Shown here one piece after another: positions 60,517 to 64,000 of a stretch of DNA of 64,000 nucleotides. The DNA is taken from positions 1,560,501-1,624,500 of the forward strand of contig NZ_JBGKFB010000001.1 of assembly GCF_041333735.1 (NCBI RefSeq), in the 5' to 3' direction. Source of the stretch: Veillonella sp. (GTDB lineage: Bacteria > Bacillota > Negativicutes > Veillonellales > Veillonellaceae). The position numbers and the translations under genes are program-made. A model generated the notes under the pieces. That model did not search any database. It was not told where the DNA came from and worked only from the letters and a program-made list of their open reading frames with translations. Position 1 is the stretch's first letter, and each line of letters begins with the position of its first letter.

Positions 60517-61010
60517 TGCGCAAGGTATTATTTTTAGATCGCGATGGTGTTATCAATAAAGATGTTAGCTATTTATATAAAATCAGCGATTTAGAATGGG
60601 TAGACGGTGCAAAAGAGGCCTTAGCTTATGCCTACAGTAAAGGGTATGACCTCATTGTGGTGACTAATCAAAGTGGAGTGGCCCGTGGTTATTACAAAGA
60701 GTCTGATGTACAGATTCTTCATGACCATATGGCTCATGAACTAGACCGCAGTGGGGCACCTATTTTGCACTTCTATTACTGCCCTCATCATAAAGAAGGG
60801 GCCATACCTCTTTATGCTGTCGATTGTGAATGTAGAAAGCCAAAGCCTGGTATGATTAATCAAGCTATTAAGGATTATGATGTAGACCCTAAAAGTAGCT
60901 TTCTTATTGGCGATAGTCAGCGCGATGTTGATGCAGCAGAAGCGGCTGGTGTAAAAGGCTATCTATTTACAGGTACAAATTTGTTAGATTTTATTAAGAC
61001 TATTATTTAG
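60516..61010 (+). CDS. gmhB: heptose-1,7-bisphosphate 7-phosphatase GmhB
   Basis: GmhB removes the C7 phosphate between the two HldE reactions. The 164-residue HAD phosphatase has the nucleophile motif LFLDRDGVINKDVSY, TNQSGVARGYY, the zinc-binding cluster CPHHKEG then CECRKPKPGM, and SFLIGDSQRDVDAA. Its ATG shares a base with the hldD stop. With gmhA, hldE and hldD it completes ADP-heptose synthesis. Confidence 0.95.
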   Translation: MRKVLFLDRDGVINKDVSYLYKISDLEWVDGAKEALAYAYSKGYDLIVVTNQSGVARGYYKESDVQILHDHMAHELDRSGAPILHFYYCPHHKEGAIPLYAVDCECRKPKPGMINQAIKDYDVDPKSSFLIGDSQRDVDAAEAAGVKGYLFTGTNLLDFIKTII

Positions 61011-61102
61011 TCCATTATTTATTTTATGTTTACTTTAGATTAAATTAGATTCAACGGTGTTATGAGGCTTTTTAGTTGTTGTGTTGTATTCTGGGAGGCT
61101 AT

Positions 61103-62122
61103 ATGAAAGATTACAAGAATATACTCATCATTAAGATGAGTTCTTTAGGTGATGTAATTCATGCATTGCCTACCTTGTATGCAGTGCGTAAAAATTGGCC
61201 TAATGCGCATATTACATGGGCTATTCATGAACAATTTGAGAGTCTCCTACCAGGTAAACCATGGGTAGATGATGTAATCATTATCGACAAGAAACAACTT
61301 AAAAAGCCTGCTTATTTATGGCAGTTACGTAAGGATTTACATAGCCGTCATTTTGATATGACTTTAGACCTTCAATGTATTGCAAAGAGCGCCATTGTAT
61401 CATTATTATCTGGTGCGCCTGAAAAATACGGCTACTGGGAGCTTCGTGAAGGTAGTAATTTAGTCAATAAAGCACTTGTTGGTGAACATAAATACGATCA
61501 TGTTATCGAACGATACCTCGATACCGTACGTGCTCTTGGAGGCGATGTAGAAGGCGTAGAGTTTCCTATGCCTGCTTATGTGGAGGCGGAAAAGTCCGTT
61601 AAGCATAAGTTACAATCTCATGGTGTAGAAGATGAATATGTAGTCGTTGTACCAGGTGCTCGCTGGATTGTTAAGGAATGGCCACTTCTTAACTTTGGTG
61701 AGCTATGTATCCGCTTATGTGAATCAGGTAAAAAAGTAGTTATTGCTGGTGCTCCAGATGATGCAGAAAAAGGAGCTTTCATAGAAAATTATGTGAAAAA
61801 TAAGAATCTCATTAACCTAGTGGGATCTACATCCATGCCAGAGCTAATTGAGTTGATTCGACACTGTGAAATTTTCATCAGTGCTGATACGGGCCCTTTG
61901 CATATTGCTAATGCTCTGAAGCGGCCTTTGATTGCATTATTTGGAACCACATCTCCAAAACGAACTGGTCCATATGGAGGGAGTCATGTACATCTTATTA
62001 TTTCACCTACATCAAAGGCTACACCTGAACAGCCATTAGTAGATGATCCTGATTGTATGGCTCAAATTCCTGTAGATGCTGTGTGGTCTGTATATGAGCA
62101 AGTAATTGGAAAGGAACTATAA
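61103..62122 (+). CDS. LPS heptosyltransferase I-like (glycosyltransferase family 9)
   Basis: A 339-residue GT9 enzyme expected to add the first heptose to Kdo-lipid A at the inner membrane. The opening IIKMSSLGDVIHALPTLYAV is of the WaaC type, and the C-terminal half has VVVPGARWIVKEWP, FISADTGPLHIANAL and the FGTTSPKRTGPYG loop that binds ADP-heptose. GGGAGG at 61093-61098 supports ATG 61103. It follows a 92-base gap after gmhB and overlaps the next heptosyltransferase by one base. Confidence 0.88.
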   Translation: MKDYKNILIIKMSSLGDVIHALPTLYAVRKNWPNAHITWAIHEQFESLLPGKPWVDDVIIIDKKQLKKPAYLWQLRKDLHSRHFDMTLDLQCIAKSAIVSLLSGAPEKYGYWELREGSNLVNKALVGEHKYDHVIERYLDTVRALGGDVEGVEFPMPAYVEAEKSVKHKLQSHGVEDEYVVVVPGARWIVKEWPLLNFGELCIRLCESGKKVVIAGAPDDAEKGAFIENYVKNKNLINLVGSTSMPELIELIRHCEIFISADTGPLHIANALKRPLIALFGTTSPKRTGPYGGSHVHLIISPTSKATPEQPLVDDPDCMAQIPVDAVWSVYEQVIGKEL

Positions 62123-63162
62123 TGGAACTTGATTATAAACGCATTGTGGTCACCTTTCTCATGCACTTAGGTGATGTTATTTTAACGACTCCATTCTTAG
62201 AGGTGCTACGTAAAGCGGCTCCACATAGTCATATTACATATGTAATAGATGAAAAACTGCAACAAGTGATGCAATATAATCCAAATATTGATGAACTTAT
62301 CGTTGTAGATAAAAAGGGGCGTCATAATAGTATTTCTGGGCTCAATGAGATAGCTCGAGAGATTAATGCAAAGGGTAAACCTGATATCGTTATCAATTTA
62401 CACCCCAATGAACGTACTTCCTATTTAGCCTGGAAGATTCATGCGCCCATTACGACTGGTATGAGTCATTTTTTATTTAGACCATTTATGACAAAATACA
62501 CCCGTCTAGACCGTAAAACACGCCACGCTGCAGATATGTACATCAATGTACTGGAGCAATTAGGTGTAACGGATATTTCTAACTCTGGTTTACACATTGA
62601 AACTTGTGAGGCCTGGCGCCGTGAGGCTCAGGAGTTCTATGCTAGTCATGGTTTAACAGATAGTGATACACTCATCGGTTTTAATATTGGTAGTGCTGTT
62701 CCTGAGAAGCGCTGGCCTGCTGAACGATTTGCTCATGTAGCTGATCATTTCGGTCGTTTAGGGTATAAGACGGTATTCTTTGGTGGCCCTATGGATCTCG
62801 AAATGGTGCAACCTGTAGTGGAACAAATGGAAACGAAACCGATTGTGGCTACTGGAAAATTCCAGTTAGGACCATTGGCGGCGGCAATGAGCCGCTGTAA
62901 TCTATTGATTACAAATGACTCTGGTCCTATGCATGTGGCCATCAGCCAAAAGGTGCCAATTGTGGCGCTTTACGGTCCATCAAACCCATTCTTTTATGGT
63001 CCGTACCAAGCTCATGCTATCGTTCTTGAAACGATGGACTCCTATGAGGTTGGTAAAAGCATGAAGAAGATTATTAAAGAAGGAAATTACAAAGGTTTGT
63101 CCGTAATTTCTGAAGAACAGGTCATTAAAGCAGCGGAAACGTTGCTTTCAGAATCGAAATAA
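62122..63162 (+). CDS. second LPS heptosyltransferase (glycosyltransferase family 9)
   Basis: A 346-residue GT9 protein, a paralogue of its upstream neighbour, likely adding heptose II or a further core heptose. Landmarks: VTFLMHLGDVILTTPFLEVL near the N-terminus, GFNIGSAVPEKRWPAERFAH in the middle and LITNDSGPMHVAISQ followed by ALYGPSNPFFYGPY. The acceptor is not determined. The ATG is within the previous stop (TAATG), and the exonuclease-like gene begins five bases after its stop. Confidence 0.88.
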   Translation: MELDYKRIVVTFLMHLGDVILTTPFLEVLRKAAPHSHITYVIDEKLQQVMQYNPNIDELIVVDKKGRHNSISGLNEIAREINAKGKPDIVINLHPNERTSYLAWKIHAPITTGMSHFLFRPFMTKYTRLDRKTRHAADMYINVLEQLGVTDISNSGLHIETCEAWRREAQEFYASHGLTDSDTLIGFNIGSAVPEKRWPAERFAHVADHFGRLGYKTVFFGGPMDLEMVQPVVEQMETKPIVATGKFQLGPLAAAMSRCNLLITNDSGPMHVAISQKVPIVALYGPSNPFFYGPYQAHAIVLETMDSYEVGKSMKKIIKEGNYKGLSVISEEQVIKAAETLLSESK

Positions 63163-63166
63163 ACAT

Positions 63167-64000
63167 ATGAACTATATTGTATTTGATTTAGAGTGGAATC
63201 AACCCTATAGCAATGACATTAGCTTTATGAAGCGCACAAAAATGCCACTAACTGGGGAAATCATTCAAATCGGAGCGGTAAAACTGAATGAAAAGATGGA
63301 CATTGTAGATCATTTTACAATGTTCATCAAACCACAATACCTGCCACGGATGCATAAACATGTCCGTGAATTGACAGGTATTACATCACGAGAACTCGAT
63401 CATGGTGTGCCCTTTAAGACGGCTATGCAGTACTTTCAAAATTGGTGTGGTGATGAGTATATGTTGTTATCTTGGGGGTCTGATGATATTCTCATATTGC
63501 GTGAAAATCTAATGCTTCATAGGATGAAAGCTTTATCTTATGATCAATGGGTAGATGCACAGATGATTTATGCGTATCAGCGATATGGTACGAGTCAACA
63601 GTATTCTGTGGCTCATGCCATGGAGGACCTAAATATATCTACGGAGCATTTATCTGCTCATAATGCATTACATGATGCTGTATTTACGGCTCATATATGT
63701 CAAAAGCTAGATATACAACAAGGTATTTTACATTATGATCTAATTCGAAAGGAAAGTAGTAATCCTTTCTTATATCCACCAATTTTAACGTTCTTTATGT
63801 ATGAGAACTTTCCTGAAAAGAAGCGCATTGTTCATGATAGAAGGGTTCGATTATCATTCTGCCCGTATTGTCAGACCCGCTTGGAAATGACGCGACCAGA
63901 ACGATTGCAAGGTGATAAGCATCTCGCTATAGGCGTTTGTCCTAAACATGGCGATTTTGCAGTGCAACTTAAAGTTGGAAAATATACGATTAAGTCCGGT
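63167..64000 (+). CDS. DEDDh-type 3'-5' exonuclease-like protein (partial, cut by window end)
   Basis: From ATG 63167 an open frame runs 278 codons to the window end without a stop. It starts MNYIVFDLEW with D7 and E9, then GEIIQIGAVKL, D107, and H165-NALH-D170, which is the DEDDh active-site order of DnaQ/ERI-1-like exonucleases. A second part carries a zinc-finger-like set: C232-x2-C235 and C258-P-K-H261. It is probably a DNA or RNA 3'-5' exonuclease; the C-terminus is unseen. It is tightly spaced behind the heptosyltransferase, so probably co-transcribed. Confidence 0.85.
   Translation, partial: MNYIVFDLEWNQPYSNDISFMKRTKMPLTGEIIQIGAVKLNEKMDIVDHFTMFIKPQYLPRMHKHVRELTGITSRELDHGVPFKTAMQYFQNWCGDEYMLLSWGSDDILILRENLMLHRMKALSYDQWVDAQMIYAYQRYGTSQQYSVAHAMEDLNISTEHLSAHNALHDAVFTAHICQKLDIQQGILHYDLIRKESSNPFLYPPILTFFMYENFPEKKRIVHDRRVRLSFCPYCQTRLEMTRPERLQGDKHLAIGVCPKHGDFAVQLKVGKYTIKSG

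Overview
The window looks like chromosome of a Veillonella-type member of the Negativicutes. It is AT-rich with Gram-positive-style ribosome binding sites. It combines a Firmicute fatty-acid operon (FapR repressor, FabK-type enoyl reductases, no FabI) with genes for LPS heptose synthesis and heptosyl transfer, which implies an outer membrane. That pairing is typical of diderm Firmicutes. The genus is inferred from gene content and order, not from a database search. No rRNA, convincing tRNA, CRISPR array or insertion sequence was seen.

Region 1 (1-8.6 kb) is a lipid operon: fapR, plsX, fabH, fabK, fabD, fabG, acpP, a second fabK-like gene, fabF and rnc. A candidate FapR operator lies just before fapR. 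Region 2 (8.8-14.8 kb) holds a radical SAM gene, smc, ftsY and a small gene of unknown function. Region 3 (14.8-21.9 kb) is the nucleotide excision repair set uvrB, uvrA, uvrC. Region 4 (21.9-26.5 kb) has a MATE exporter, two TerC-family membrane proteins and rlmD.

Region 5 (26.5-43.8 kb) is accessory in character: more AT-rich, with many small unrecognised proteins, gene remnants and repeats. It holds a HEPN-motif protein, a PD-(D/E)XK nuclease-like protein, and a LexA-box promoter ahead of a frameshifted small gene. It also has two unrelated ADP-ribose hydrolases, and an immunity-like cluster of ankyrin, SUKH (SMI1/KNR4), TPR-like and DUF4375/DMP19 domains in which modules are shared and one gene is a 5'-truncated duplicate of its neighbour. 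Three copies of a terminator-bearing repeat punctuate it. Ordinary genes are mixed in: a NimA-like flavoprotein, a prolyl-tRNA deacylase, a B12 radical SAM enzyme, an alkylguanine-DNA methyltransferase and a FAH-family hydrolase.

Region 6 (43.9-56.5 kb) returns to metabolism: ilvE, a thioesterase, a DedA/VTT membrane protein, a class I aminotransferase, an Mrp-type Fe-S carrier, a DASS transporter, an M18 aminopeptidase, pyruvate carboxylase and nrdR. A 24-bp perfect inverted repeat and degenerate repeats of about 55 bp sit near 45.6-46.7 kb. Region 7 (56.5-64 kb) is a tightly packed ADP-heptose and LPS-core run: an M19 dipeptidase, gmhA, hldE, hldD, gmhB and two heptosyltransferases, then a 3'-5' exonuclease-like gene cut by the window end.
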